Of a stretch of DNA of 64,000 bases, positions 24,764 through 37,984 are shown one piece after another. Below the pieces are notes generated by a model, which worked only from the letters and a program-made list of their open reading frames with translations, ran no database searches and had not been told where the DNA came from. The position numbers and the translations under genes are program-made. Where the stretch lies: the NCBI GenBank assembly GCA_037074765.1, contig JBAMDO010000146.1:80231-144230 (forward strand), in the 5' to 3' direction. Each line of letters starts with the position of its first letter. The first letter of the stretch is position 1. The DNA comes from Mansonella perstans. Lineage: Eukaryota > Nematoda > Chromadorea > Rhabditida > Onchocercidae.

Positions 24764-25482
24764 TCATGAATAAAATCTTGCAGAAGTCTATAATTTTCAA
24801 CGATGATATTATTTTGACCAAACTAGGATTTCATTAAAATTTCAATCATTCACATATTTTCCCGTACTTTTATCGTTATCGATATTATCACTTCAGTAAT
24901 ATCAATAAAAGGATGAACAAAGTTGCAAATGCTGATGAAAGCAAAGTAACTAAATCACAACTGGTAAATAAAATTTAATTATTGACATTTTACAATTTTT
25001 TTGCTCGAAATTTTAATTATTCACATGTAATTGATGAGATTGTGAAAACAACTGTAAGAAATTCAAGATTCATCTATGTTAGGATGACAAAATCTATTGG
25101 CATTAAATTTGCCTGTTTGACTAAATACTAACTCTAACTGCAGAAGTATTTTTTGCGAAAAAAATATCACTTGCAGACGACAACTATTTTACAATACATT
25201 AAGATCATGACAAAACAGGCTTTATCGATTAGAAACAAATCAAAAGAATGAGACTATAACGCGAAAGCGCTAATTCAGTTTAAGATTTGATTATAAATTA
25301 CAAATTTCAATGAAAATTTAACAAAGCTAGTGTTTGCCATGATCATTTGCAATAACGGTAAAGTGTTCCATCAAATTGAATTGAACAATAAGATGAAAAT
25401 GCGGAAGAAAGCTTTAAGCAAACATCGAAACAAAAGAGTATTTCTTTTCCTTTTTGTGTTTGAATTCCAATCAAGACAAAAA

Positions 25483-27916
25483 TCAGTTTCGTTTAGATTG
25501 ATTCAATGGACGTGAATTTCCGGAATCTTTAAGGAAGGCCGAAACGCGATCTGCAAACCATCGTGGATATTTGATGTGGAAATCATGACCACCGAGGAAG
25601 TGACCATCAAGCCTGAGAAGAATTAAATTTTTGAATGTACATAAATCAATTAAGCAAAAATAAATAAAAAAACGAAATGGAAATGCAAATAAACAAAATA
25701 AAAAACAAATGAATAGGCACAAACATTTGATAGCTAAATAAAATACATGCTGTAATAGCATACGAAATATTTTATTGCAAAGAGTCGAAATTATAAACTT
25801 TTTGAATAGCATAATAGAAAGAAATATACTTGCAATTAGGTACGACACTTGCAAAATATTTAGGATCATTGCAAAATCTATCCATGCCGCCATTTAGAAT
25901 TAGTACGGGGATTTTTAGAGTTGGCAGTATGTGATCTGCTGGAAAACGACCACAAAGTAATTCGTAAACTCTGAAATTTTCAAAAAATTTTACTACTAAA
26001 AAATTTTACTAATTAAATAAAGTGTTATACACTAGTCAAAACTGGGTGCAATTGTAAGATCAATTCTAATATCGTATTTATTTTGATTCTAATATCGTAT
26101 TTATTTTGCTTAAATAATTATATCAAAGGCTGAAGAAAATTCAATATATTATGAAGTTTTCAATACATTATGAAATTCAATACTTGAAGCATACACTTTT
26201 AAAACTTCTAGATAATTGATAAATAATCGATGATCCATAAATTTCAATTTTTAGTGAGTGATGTTACTATTAAATTACTTACTGCTGAATTACATTGCAT
26301 AAATCTACCCACTGTTTCTTTACGAATTCTTCTGAATAATAAGGCAAAAACGCTTTCATAGTATCTGGTAACCATTGGTCTGTATTACGCATACCTGAAA
26401 TTTAAGTTTAATCATGCGTTTCTTATCGTTTTGCATTTTTTATCAACTTATTTTTAAATTTGAAGTGCGAATGAGAAATTATTACTAGTTTGATTCTATC
26501 TGAACATAAATGTTACCATGATTGATGAATAAAGATTTTGAGCAAAGGAACAGAAAATGAAATAATTTCTACCATAAGTGACGCGTGCAGCACGTGAATC
26601 AATGCGTGTAGCTGGAGAAAGTAATATCATATTGTTGACAAGTTGTTTTCCACGTTCAGCTACGTGAATCGCTGTTCGGCAACCTTCACTCCAACCCAAT
26701 ACTGTGAATGGTGTTAGATTTAACTGCTAAAAACAGAAAAACTATTACATTAATTCAGATATTTACAAGGGTTTTCTTAAAAAAAAAGTTTGCCGATTAT
26801 AACATCTGCCTTGTGATGGCTTATTCGTAAACAATTTCTATGCAAATATTTATCATGGAATAACCCATTCTGCATCAGGAACTCCATACTCTTGCTTTCT
26901 TCTGTGAAAGTTAAGCCTTCTCTTCAAAATCCTTCGAGATATTTGCTGATTAATAATGGTATTTGTAATAGAAATTGAAATAGATTATCAAAATTATATT
27001 TTTCATGTTCAATTTTGGACGTTTTTTTGCTCAGAATTTCACATTTTACATATTTCAATCATTTTATAAAACAATTTTAATGTCTTTAAATAAAACCTGC
27101 ATAAGTTTAATGCAGAAAGGTGCATCTTTCATGCATCGATTGACTTCTTGTCGCCTGAAACTGGAAAATTTTATATTTGTGAGAATGTGAAATCTTAAAA
27201 AAAACAATTTAATTTAATAGAAATGCAAAGAAATTGATAGAGGAAATGATTTAACTAAATGACAAGCATCTGGCTTGTTGTAGTTATTATTATAACTTGG
27301 GTTATTGTCGAAGATTCGTAAAACATTTGTTATGTGATTTGAATATACCTGTTGGGTGGACGACTGGTGCCATAGCCAGGTGGATCAATGCAAACTATCG
27401 AGCAAAACGTGGGATTAAAAGCTTTTAGCACTTTTTCCGGAAAATCCTTCTTATAGCAACCTGAAATCTGCTTCATCTGCAAAATAAACATTTTTCTTCT
27501 TCACTTCTTTCAACTATCGATTTTGATGTTTTTAACGTTTGCAAAAATTTTGCCGCTTACTTATTTGTTGGTTTATTATTTTAAAATTAGTCAGGCAGCT
27601 TCTAAGAAATTTAAAATTCGCTTGTCAAATCAAACAGAAATTCACCGTTTAACCGGATCTGAACATAAGCAAAAAAGTTCAAAAAACATTATTTTAAAAA
27701 AGTGGAGAGTTATAAAAATGAAAAGAAAAAAGATGAATGAATTACTAGCTTCTTACCGACACCTCCGCAGATGAACAACATATTATGTTTTCCTCGTCCA
27801 TATATGCAATAGCCTATCTTCTGTTCATCGATCATCGTTACTGATTCCGTAATCTCGCTTGTTAAATCTTTTTCATTGTTGTTATCATCGTTTAATTCCG
27901 TAAGATCAAATGGCAT
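25483..27916 (-). CDS. Alpha/beta-hydrolase, BPHL (valacyclovir hydrolase)-like
   Basis: Serine hydrolase of the alpha/beta-fold family, closest to biphenyl hydrolase-like protein. Seven exons: 27916-27757, 27460-27349, 27154-27097, 26726-26573, 26394-26283, 25970-25830, 25612-25483, all phase-consistent, about 288 residues. Landmarks: an early beta-strand turn MLFICGGVG, then CIDPPGYGTSRPPNR (BPHL DPRGYGHSRPP), the nucleophile elbow GWSEG (BPHL GWSDG), a late strand VLILNGGMDRFC carrying the probable acid, and GGHDFHIKYPRWF carrying the probable catalytic His. The Ser-Asp-His triad therefore looks complete. A TTTTTTTCAG acceptor lies about 20 bases upstream of the ATG and could take a spliced leader. 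The substrate is unknown; esters of amino acids or thiolactones would be family-based guesses. The N-terminal Asp/Glu-rich stretch before the fold shows no clear targeting signal. Confidence 0.88.
26063..26108. repeat. 23-bp tandem duplication in a hydrolase intron
   Basis: Two exact 23-bp copies beginning attctaatatcg, at 26063-26085 and 26086-26108, inside the intron between the fifth and sixth exons of the hydrolase gene. Confidence 0.92.
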
Positions 27917-30838
27917 CTTCAAATGAATAATGAACCTGAAAAAAAGAAGCGAGAATTAATTCATCGCTTACTTCTTTCCAATATTATATTAATAAACCAT
28001 CAAATTTGTTGAATAAATTAGCAAATATCTATATTTACTTTTATTGCTGTCATTGCTTCACGAATCTAAGTTTTAATTCAAAGATTGAAATTGTCAGAAA
28101 TAGACTTGGAGTTGACAGTACTATTCGGATTTGATGGAAGTCAACATCTGGCATTTTCCAACATTTAATGTTTGATTTTTGGGTCGTCCGATAGGAGATT
28201 CGATCTCCGATTTTGCAAACTTTTATTAATTAAAATTTTGTTACATATCAATTCCCTAAATTGCGTTAAATCAAGTCCTTTTTTGAAAAAAATAACGCAT
28301 GCTTAAATTTAGATTTTTAAGCCGAAATATTAATTGTTAATGTGACAACTAACTTCTTGATGTAAGAATTAAGAAAAAGATATTTATTGAATGATTATAT
28401 TGGATCAAGCCGGAAATTGCACTAAATAAAACGGCTAAATTTTGATGTCATAAAACTGCCATAAAAATTATTGAGAATAAATTTTTTCCTTAATTTAAAC
28501 ATTAATAGGTTTTTTGGGTCGAATGGCACACATAATTTGCTAATTTACAAAATTTCTTATAAAAATTCAAAATGCTGAAAGAGAATTTTGAAAGCATATA
28601 AATACAACAAATTAACCAACATTACAATGAATAAGACAATATTGAATTAAACCAAAAGAAGAGATGAATGAACCTCCTTCTGTAAAATAAAGGAAATTAA
28701 AAAAGAGAACGAAGTTGAACTGGTAGAATTATCCTTGAAGAACAGCCCTATTGGTCAAATGTTATGAATTAATTCAATAAATAAACAAATTTCGAAGAAG
28801 TCATGCTGCCATGGTAAGCAGCAACAAATCAAGTATTTCAATACTTCTTGTTAAAAAAGATTGGTGATCCAGATTCCTCCTCATTAATCCTGCCTTTTTT
28901 TCTTATCTCTCACCAGTTAAACATACGCTGAATTTATCGAAGAAAATTAGGGCAAGAAAGTGTAATATTTTGTCGTTAACCTGTTTAATCACAACTTAAA
29001 TTTTTAAAGAATATCGTGGGCATATTTTGAAATAATTTAATGATCAGAAAAATGAATGAAAAATGGTAAATTTCAACCCTTGGTAAAAAATTTTATTTTT
29101 TGATGAAAGCAATCGTTTTCTCATATTGAGAATTTGACAAAATTTCTCACCAATAATTAGTAATATTTAATTTAATTTCATCTTTTTAAATCATCTTAAA
29201 AGGCATAAAACATATGCAATTATACTTTATGACTCATGTGAATTGCTTGATAGTATCTGGATTTAGCGGTGTTGGGTGTATTTAACTCGGAGATTCTTGG
29301 AGAATGTTAGTGCATGTATTTAATTGATCAATAAATATGTAAGTATAAAACTGATGAAATTCTGCTTGAATTGAATGAAGCATTGGATGTCGCATGATAT
29401 GATAATTATAATTGCTATGACATAATACTGAACCAGACGTCCCGAGGTTTGGTCATGGGAATGTAAGAGATAACGAGATGAAAAATCTAAAAATTCTGTA
29501 CGAATTTTTCCTTTAAAAAGTTACATGCTTTTTTAAAATGAAGCAGAAAAAAAACAATTCAAAATTTTTTATCCACAAAAACAATTATTGAATATTTCAA
29601 ATGTATTGCTTAAACAGCAAATTAAAATTATAAAATAAGGACTGATCTATCTCATTTGGTATCTCTTACATTCTCATGACTTATAACTTGACCAAATCTT
29701 GGGACTTTTGATGTTTTAATATTATGTCACAGCAATTATGAATATTATTATATCATCGAATGCTGGCAAGTGATAACTGCTTGCATAAGGCAGCGATATT
29801 AGATACTCCGATCCGAGTGTCCCATCTATTTCTTTCTCTTTTTTCCTTCTTCAATTAATGAATTATTGACCTAATACTGAATTCAAAGATTTGATCTATT
29901 TATCCACTTACTAATCAATGTCATATTATGAATATTTGTTTTGAAAAACAATGCAAAAAAGCTTCAATCAACTTTTTATCTCAGCAAAACTTTTTCCAAC
30001 AAATTTCCTTCATATATAAAATCAATCGGTCGCTTTTCTCCTTTTAAATTAGATTTTGAAATTGTTTAGTAATTTCAATAACTTTTTTTCGAAATAATTT
30101 CTTCAAACAATTTATTTAATTCCCTTCATAATTATTGAATGCACTTTTCATTACTGACATTCATCACTTTTTAGTATTTCTACTCTATTTTCAATTTTTT
30201 TAAAATTATATTTCAACAAGTTATAACTGTTACAACTCCCAATTTTGAAAAATTATTTTTAAAAAATTATTCAAACATTTTATGTTCACTGTGTTCATAC
30301 TTTAAATTTCATTTTTTTTTTCCCTTTCTTTATTTTAAAACGAATTCTGTAACATAAAGAAACTAATAAAGCCAATCATTTCATCATTATCATTAGCTCA
30401 TTTTATTCAATTCTCTTTCAATAACATTCCATAGACTATCCCTCGTTTATTGGATAGCACTGAAATTGCAATAAAATGAACTGAAAAAGAAAAATCCTTT
30501 CTTCCATTCATTTCTGATTTTCTAATTAATTTGAAATAAAGAACGAATTTCACGATTACCAAACTTATCAAATAACTTATTTAATAAGAATACTGATTGC
30601 ATTATATGAAGTTTTTACAGGTACAAATGATTTGTACAGTTTGCTAGGCAGATATGAATTATGCATATATGCAAATTTAATTTTAATTTTATTCAAATAG
30701 AAAGAAATTAACAGAGTAAGCAATATTCATTGTTAAGTTCGTACAAATCCACGGTCGGTTTCTGTAACATTCTGAAATGCTATCAAAGTTGATGGAATGA
30801 ACTATCTGTTGCTTAATCTAAAGTAACTTTAATATAAA
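27917..30838. other. Divergent intergenic region between hydrolase and kinase
   Basis: About 2.9 kb separating a minus-strand and a plus-strand gene, so both promoters should lie here. No coding exon was recognised. It contains the foldback structure at 29380-29763. Confidence 0.6.
29380..29763. repeat. Imperfect long inverted repeat (foldback, MITE-like)
   Basis: The left arm (29380-29472) and the reverse complement of the right arm (29660-29763) align over about 95-105 bases. Shared blocks include gcatt.gatg, ataattgct.tgacataata, ttggtca and gaatgtaagagata. The spacer is about 190 bp with no open frame. The arms have diverged and the ends do not show a convincing target-site duplication, so this may be an old non-autonomous element. 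Confidence 0.7.
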
Positions 30839-33590
30839 ATGGAAAAGGAACAAGTAAAGTCGGATAAGGATCGACTACCTTCTGTCGAAGATATTATATT
30901 GTCATCCCGAAATAAAGCTTACAAATTGATATCAGTCATTGGTGAAGGTGGTTACGGTAGTGTTTTTTTGGCCAGATGTGAAAATGACGAAAAGTGAGTA
31001 AAAGTTTACTGAAATGTGTGAGAGTACGATAGATAAACATAATTAGTAAGTCAAAATTATTCGGTTTTTATGTAAATTTTATAAGCGAAAAAATTTTTTA
31101 CTTTTAGCATTCTCTTTTGCTGCAAATGAATGCTTTGATGAATTTAAAAACTATATAGATTAGCTAAAATTGTTGGTTTAATTCCTATTTCTGTATTAAG
31201 TAGATAGAACGATTAACTCTAGTTATCGCTACTTTGAACAATATTTTTTTAAATAATATTTCTTGGGATTAGATATAAAAGTAATTACGAGTAAAACAAA
31301 TAGCAATTAATTATTGCAAACCACTAAAGATAGTGGGAAAGTGAACAGCAAAATATTGCTATGTATCAATGACAATTCTTATTCCTTTTCATATTTGCTA
31401 ATTATAAATTAATTAATTGACTTTCCATTTTCACTATCACTGCTGCTATATTTTTTGCGTTGTTAACTGTCCTAAAATGATGGAATAGTTTTCCAGATCG
31501 CTGGCATTAAAAGCTGAAAAGTTCAGTAAAAGTGTACTAAGAGTTGAAATTGCTGTACTGAGAGTAGCAAATCAGCGACACTGCAGGCATATCTGCAAGA
31601 TGTACGATTATGTATGCTTTTATGAATCAAAAAAATTGTCATACTGTATAAATTTGTCGAACTATCAATTATCATTGCTTTGAATCTAGTACAATATTTG
31701 TTAGAATTAGATAATGTTCAAAAAATATATATATAAAATATGGATGATATAAGTGTCGTCTAAATTATTTATAACATTCGCAGGGTCACGTGAAACAAGA
31801 ATTTATGTTTGTTGTAATGTCTTTACTTGGACCAGATTTAAGTAAGTTAAGAAATCGTCAGCCTGATCGACATTTTACACTCCGTACGCTTTATTTTAAT
31901 ATTTTTTTATTCGAACAAACAAAATATTTTTTTGGAATCCAAAATTTTCTTTAATACCTTAAAAAATCATACTAGTTGGTTTCGAAATTTTGAGCAATTT
32001 TGTTTGTTTAATTTGAAGTTCCTACGCCCTTCAGTTTTATCCATTTCTCCAATCTATCAAACTTTTTTTTTTTTGTCCAATTCATCAAATTTTTAAAAAA
32101 ATTTTTAAAAGTTTTTAGTCAATGTTCTTTACAACTATATTAATTAAAAAGCCATAAGTTAATAAAAACCTAAAAAGAAAATAGGACTTAAGAATTCAAA
32201 TATCAATAAAATTCTCTCTTTTTTTCCTTTCTCGTAAATATGATTTACAAAAATCAACTACAGAGACTTCAATCCGAATCGCAATACAAACGTTAAATGC
32301 CATTGAAGAATTACATCAATGTGGCTTCCTTTCTCGCGATATTAAACCTGGCAATTTTGCAGTTGGCAATAGGATTGACCATCAGCATCATTACATTTTC
32401 ATATTTGACTTTGGCCTAGCAAGACGTTATCTTAATCGAGTTTGTGGCTAAATATGCTACTTATTCAATTACAAAAAAAATTATAGTAATATTATGAACA
32501 AATCAAAAATCTAGTTTTTCATTACTACTGATAAACTTAAAAGGACAGCAATTGATTGAATTTCAACTTTTGAAATTTGCATTACTAAAAGAGAAAGGAA
32601 AAGAAAAAACAGTTAAATAAGAAAAGATAAAAATTTTTCGATAGTCGGTTATTATTTTTACTTAAACGAAATTATTCAACAATAGGTTTCAAATAATATC
32701 AAAAAAACTAGGTGTTAATAAATAAATGATAACAATAATTATAGCCGAAAAGCCAATTACAGAATTTAAAAGTGCTACCATCACGTGGTGAAATGGGTTG
32801 GCGTGGTACTACACGATACGGTTCATTAAATGCTCATCATCGACAAGATTTAGCACGGCGTGATGACCTAGAATCATGGCTGTATATGATGGTTGAACTT
32901 ACTAAAGGATCTCTTCCATGGCGCTTTATTACTGGTACAATAATATCATATTACACTCATTTTTTATTTTAAAATTTTAATAAATTTCTAAATTTAAAAA
33001 ACTGTATCTTTTTCCAAAAAAATTTTTTTTTGTTTTCTTAGATCGCTTGCTTGTACAAAAAGCTAAAGAAGATGCGCGTACAAAAGCAAAAGAATCATTT
33101 TTTGAGAGTTGCCCATCCCAGTATGATCAAATTTTGCAAATTATCGATAAATTGCAATTTGAAGAAACTCCACCATATGCTACTTTTTGCAAGATTTTAC
33201 TTAAAGTATTATTTTGTTTTGTCTTATTTTTGCTTTTAACTGAATTAAAATACAACATATTATTCGGAAATTATCGAAAAAAATTTTTTTCTCTCATTTT
33301 TTCTATGAATGTATTCCAAAATTAAAAAAAAATTGGAATAAAAATAGAAATACGAGCATAGTTATTATATCCATGAAACTGAATAAATGAGGCAAAGTGA
33401 GAACAGTATTTCACAGGTAGCAGAAGCGAATGATCTTGTTTTAACTATGCGATTTGATTGGGATGATAACATATCATCAGTAACGTCTAATTCTAATAAG
33501 ATAACTCTCGACCCAAGTTCGAAAAGTCATCAGGTGGAAAATTTTGGACAAAACCGTCCAACACGTGATGATTTATCAGTGCAGGAATAA
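30839..33590 (+). CDS. Casein kinase 1 family protein kinase, TTBK-like
   Basis: Predicted Ser/Thr kinase of the CK1 group, tau-tubulin-kinase-like branch expanded in nematodes. Seven exons: 30839-30993, 31497-31611, 31784-31883, 32264-32439, 32763-32934, 33042-33205, 33417-33590. All phases match, total 351 residues. Visible motifs: glycine loop GEGGYGSV, catalytic Lys in LALKAEKF, helix-C Glu in VEIAVLR, catalytic loop LSRDIKPGNF, DFGLARRY, and the CK1-type activation segment RGTTRYGSLNAHH followed by RRDDLESWLYMM. A conserved C-terminal lobe ends in FDWD, then a short Ser/Asn-rich tail. The His of the usual HRD is Ser here, as in many nematode CK1 relatives from memory; the catalytic Asp is kept, so activity is plausible. 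Substrate unknown. Confidence 0.92.
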
Positions 33591-34682
33591 ATTGTAATTA
33601 TTAATGTATAACAATGATAATACTGATAGTAATAATAATAAATTTGAAAATTTCGTGAATTAAAATTATCTGCAGCACATGTATATTCGAATGCAAATCA
33701 AACGTAATTTATAACTATGCAGCATAACAACACTGTAAAATTCGAGTGATCCATTAATAAAATTATGAAAAGTGACTGGAATAAAATTACGAATAAAACT
33801 TTTGTTTTACGAATAAAACTAATTAAACCTTCTACTTTCTTTTTCCTCAATTATTTTCTTAACATTTAAAAGACTCTTACCATTTAAATCAATATTTTAA
33901 CACAACTGTAATGGCAGTACAATGTCAGTATGAAATTTCATGAATAGCTCGAACTTAAGAATGAAAAATAATGATGGAAAGTGGATAAATGCACAAAATT
34001 GTTCATTGTTGTTGTTATTGTTATCAAAACAATGAAAATGAAATTTGCAGTTATAATAAATTACAAAATTAGTATAAAATTACTATTCCAAGTGAAATTA
34101 TTCTCCATAGAAAAAAGAATTGAATTCTGTATAAACATTAAATGATACTTTCAGAAGTCAAAAGTCGCGGTTTTTGTATAGTCAGTCAATTTTTAGTTGC
34201 ATTGAATTTAACAGTTTGACGATTTCCTTTCTTTTCTATTATCCAAACGTGGAATATAAAACTGTTTGAATTAGTATGAATGATTTAGTAAATTAATATG
34301 TTAAATTCAAGTTTTAATATGTATGGATAATTTGATGAATTAGCATGATAAATTCCAATTTATTACACATTTAAAAAGCAGAGAATAATGAAACATGAAA
34401 TAGCTTTAATGCGAAAAGGAATTCATCATTAATTTGTTGTTAATTTATTTTCAGACATACAATCCTTATGTAAAAAATTTGCAAAATAAAAAGCCATAGA
34501 AACGAAATAATATTAGCAAATGATAGATTTTATCATCTTTTTGGAAAATTCTTAGCAGTTATCAAGTTATTCAAGCTCAAAACTGCAGAGTTGTTATGTT
34601 TATGAATGAATGTATAAATGAATAAATGTATACATGGCATAAATTTGAATTATATTTTCATTAAATGAAAATACGGGAGTAA
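33591..34682. other. Intergenic, between convergent kinase and transporter genes
   Basis: About 1.1 kb holding the two 3' ends. An AATAAA near 33639 could serve the kinase. Nothing else is recognised. Confidence 0.6.
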
Positions 34683-37600
34683 TTAAAAGTTCTTATCAAT
34701 TATGACTGAATGTTGGCACATTTCGGTGGCATTACCAAAGATGTAAATATTTTGTTCCATGCCACAGCAATTTATCTTCTCACTATGCAAAACTGCATCA
34801 GACTGGGCAAATAACGGCCGAAGGTAGCATGGCGGTGTAAAATGAACTGTTAGAATTTCTTGTACAGCCAAATAGACACTTACAATACCGACCACTAATG
34901 CAATCACTAAAATAAAGTACAGATTACCATATCAATATATTAATTATCATTAATTAGCACAAAAATGAGCTATCAGTGTGTTGTAAATCAAGGCGAATAA
35001 CGATCGCTCTAATTTATCATCATTAATTACGTGGAAAAAAAGATGACCTAAATTTGTGCAGAAGGAATTTACAATTAACCTAAAAATACACAATGGTTTT
35101 TGTTTCTTTGCTTGTTTCAATTTTATTTTTATTTTCGCTGAAAGCAAATAATAAAATCAAAAGGGTCACTTATATATTTGTAAAATTTTAATAATTAGAA
35201 CAGAAATGTCGAAAAATATGAGAAAAGGTGTTGTGGTTTAAACTTTAACAAACATTACATGGCAATTAAATAGCTAAATGCAAAAGCATTTTTGGATTTT
35301 GTTTGGAACAGTTTGGATTTGTTCAACTCTGGATTTATTGTTTGATTACTTTGATATTTAATTTTTTAAATATAAAAATTAATGAAAAATAAAAAATTTA
35401 CCAATAATAAAACCACTCCAAAGCAATTTTTTTATATCAGTCCTTCGTATTACTCTGCAAAAGTGAATAAATTTGAATATTTTTCAATTTATTGACAACA
35501 GGGAAAACCCATTGAATAAATTTATGCATTGAAAGCATTTCTTTTTTTGGCTTTTTGTCGGCCTCAATAATTAATAGTACGGGATTCTTCATATTATGAA
35601 GAATGTATTTAATTGCACCATTATTCAACACAAAATAACACTTACTCCGGAAAAGTCGGTATTTTGTAATCGCGGCTTTTTTCATCAATACTCATCGCAT
35701 TCAAGTACAAATTCGTCAGCGCTGGCAGCAGAACACAAGTTGGTGGGTTTGTTAATGCACCAACTAAATTCATGAATGGTCCAAAATCGGGTACTGTTAG
35801 GGCACAAAATAATATTGTGCCTAATACACCTGTGCGTATTAGCACGCGTTGAATTCCGAATGCTGCAAAAAAAAAATTAAAAGCAAAATAGTAACATATC
35901 AGTTGAAATATAAATCTAATAGAGATTAATCAAATTTGCAAGTTACTAGTTTCATTTCATTTAAAATTCACCCTTAATTTGTGCTGATAAAATATATATA
36001 TATATATATATTGATATTTACCATTAAGCCAACAATAATTCTTTTGCTACGTATGTATATAACAACATAGAATTATTAAATTTCATCGAATCAGGAAAAT
36101 TGATCATGAGATTGAATTTCTATATAAGATGAAATCATATTCGTGATGTTTAAAAAAAAAGTTTACAATATATTGAAATATTGAAATTTGGATTTTTTTG
36201 TAGTAATTTTTGAAAATTAAAAGGCTGACAATGTGGTGCATTGAAGAAATGTTCAGCTTGTTGATTCAACGGATTTACCATGATGATAAGAGCCAGAATA
36301 CAATGAATTGCTATTGTCAAATTAGCTGCATGACGGATCCATGATGTTTGTACGGAATCGATTACTGAACTATGCATGCTACTACCGTACGTTAAATAAC
36401 CGTAAACCGATAATGGCATATATAGGAGGCTGACAACTGTAAAATTTTAAAATACTTACGCATAATTCATTACAAATTTGAACGATTCATTTGAAATAAT
36501 GAAATTACTTTTCTTATCGATTAATTCCTTATTTTTCTAAAAAAACAACTCTTTCCTACAAATCAACTATGCTTCTTAAAAAAAAAAAAAGAAAAAGAAA
36601 GAAATCAAACACAAAGTCAAACTTACTACAAAAGCCAAGAATGACCGACTTGGAAAAATCAATAGGACGATGCATATCATGTTGGATAGTTGGAAATACC
36701 TGATGACCATTAAATGCAAACAAGAAAGTGCCCAAGCTAACTACTGCACCACCAACTGAAGTTTTCGGATAATGTGCTTCAGACAAGCATGAACTCATAT
36801 CTAAGCTAATGCCTAAGACAATCAGTAAAACGGCCAGAATTGTACATAGCATTGCAATAACAATTGCTAACCTGAAATGAAATGAAAAATATCACTTCTA
36901 ATAAGGTCAAAGTAATTGATAGTAATTGACAAGATTGTAATGATAATATTATCTTGAAAATTAAATAATCAATTAAACAAGTTATGATTATTATATTACC
37001 AAAAATCAGCGGGTGATTTAAGATATGTAAGTGGCATAATAGCAACAGTGGTAACACATATCAAATAGCAAAGACTAATATTAAAACCAAAAAATGATGC
37101 CAAAAGATGTTGAAATAATTTGGCCGAAAGTAGTATAAATACAACTGATGTGCCAAACATTGTCAAATAAACAATACAAGCAGCGATTGTTCTGAAACTT
37201 GTTCCTTCATATTTAAACTGATCGAGTGATATGAAGTATTGATGAGTGATAATCGTTAGCGATTAAAATCCAATTAAGAAAAATAATGAAGCTAGATGAT
37301 AATAAAGGAAATGGAAATCCTAATTTTTTTTTAAAGCATTACTTCATCGTTTTTCCCATACTTCTCATTGCCATTTCAGGATACGGTTTGCGACAATGAT
37401 TCTGATAAACTGGCCATCGTTGCTGCATAATGACCCAATTCTCGCCAAGTAAATAAGCCGTATAAGCGAGTAATATTGTTATCACGACCATAAATACAAT
37501 ACCAACAACAAGACCTACAAAAAAAGTTCATAATGTTTGGCTAATTTTTTTTGTGTCCATTTTTGTTATCGTTAAATTTGATTGTGAATTGCTGATCGAG

Positions 37601-37984
37601 TGAAATTGATTGAAAAAAATCAAAATAATTCTTAATCATAGAATAACACTTATCTTTTAATGCATGTTGTTGCTACATAAGTTGTTATTCTTAACAACGC
37701 TTTAACTTTTTAGCCCAAGCCTTCTTCAAGCCCAGGTTTTCGTTCCTACTTCCATAACTTCAAAAAAAGCTTGCAAACGAGTTTGATGAAATAATAGACG
37801 AAAAAATAAAATTCTAAAAAAATTGAATATTTGTAGAAAAATTTTCCTCTTCTTTCAATGATTTACCTGTTTCAAGAAATGCGACTGGCATTGCCACAAT
37901 TCCACCGCCAACCGTATCAGCAACGATAAAAAAAGCTGCAATGATCCATCCTAAACCCCTTTTTGACGGTACTCGAACCACCAT
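34683..37984 (-). CDS. Amino acid transporter, Aa_trans family (SLC32/36/38-like)
   Basis: Multi-pass membrane transporter of the amino acid/auxin permease superfamily. Exons on the minus strand: 38008-37867 (coding from 37984), 37514-37343, 37191-37000, 36871-36627, 36436-36230, 35862-35646, 35454-35402, 34906-34683. Phases agree and the model gives 475 residues, normal for the family. The first helix has the family-typical [13 protein letters not shown] then IVAMPVAF. About ten further hydrophobic segments follow, for example [56 protein letters not shown] and [17 protein letters not shown]. The C-terminal segment carries several cysteines. The start chosen is the first Met after a TTTCAG acceptor; an upstream coding exon cannot be excluded, because the frame is open back to that acceptor. 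Substrate is not predictable from sequence alone. Confidence 0.88.
35994..36011. repeat. (TA)n microsatellite
   Basis: A short pure TA run inside a transporter intron. Similar TA-rich runs occur near 53670-53695. Confidence 0.8.

Larger units (their letters stand above)
20312..25482. other. Intergenic, no gene recognised
   Basis: About 5.2 kb between two minus-strand genes. It contains a 28-bp tandem duplication at 20332-20387, a short purine-pyrimidine microsatellite near 20755-20790, and an imperfect tandem duplication at 24625-24763. An open frame at 20891-21142 (minus) has ordinary codon complexity but no identified partner exon or family. Confidence 0.55.
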
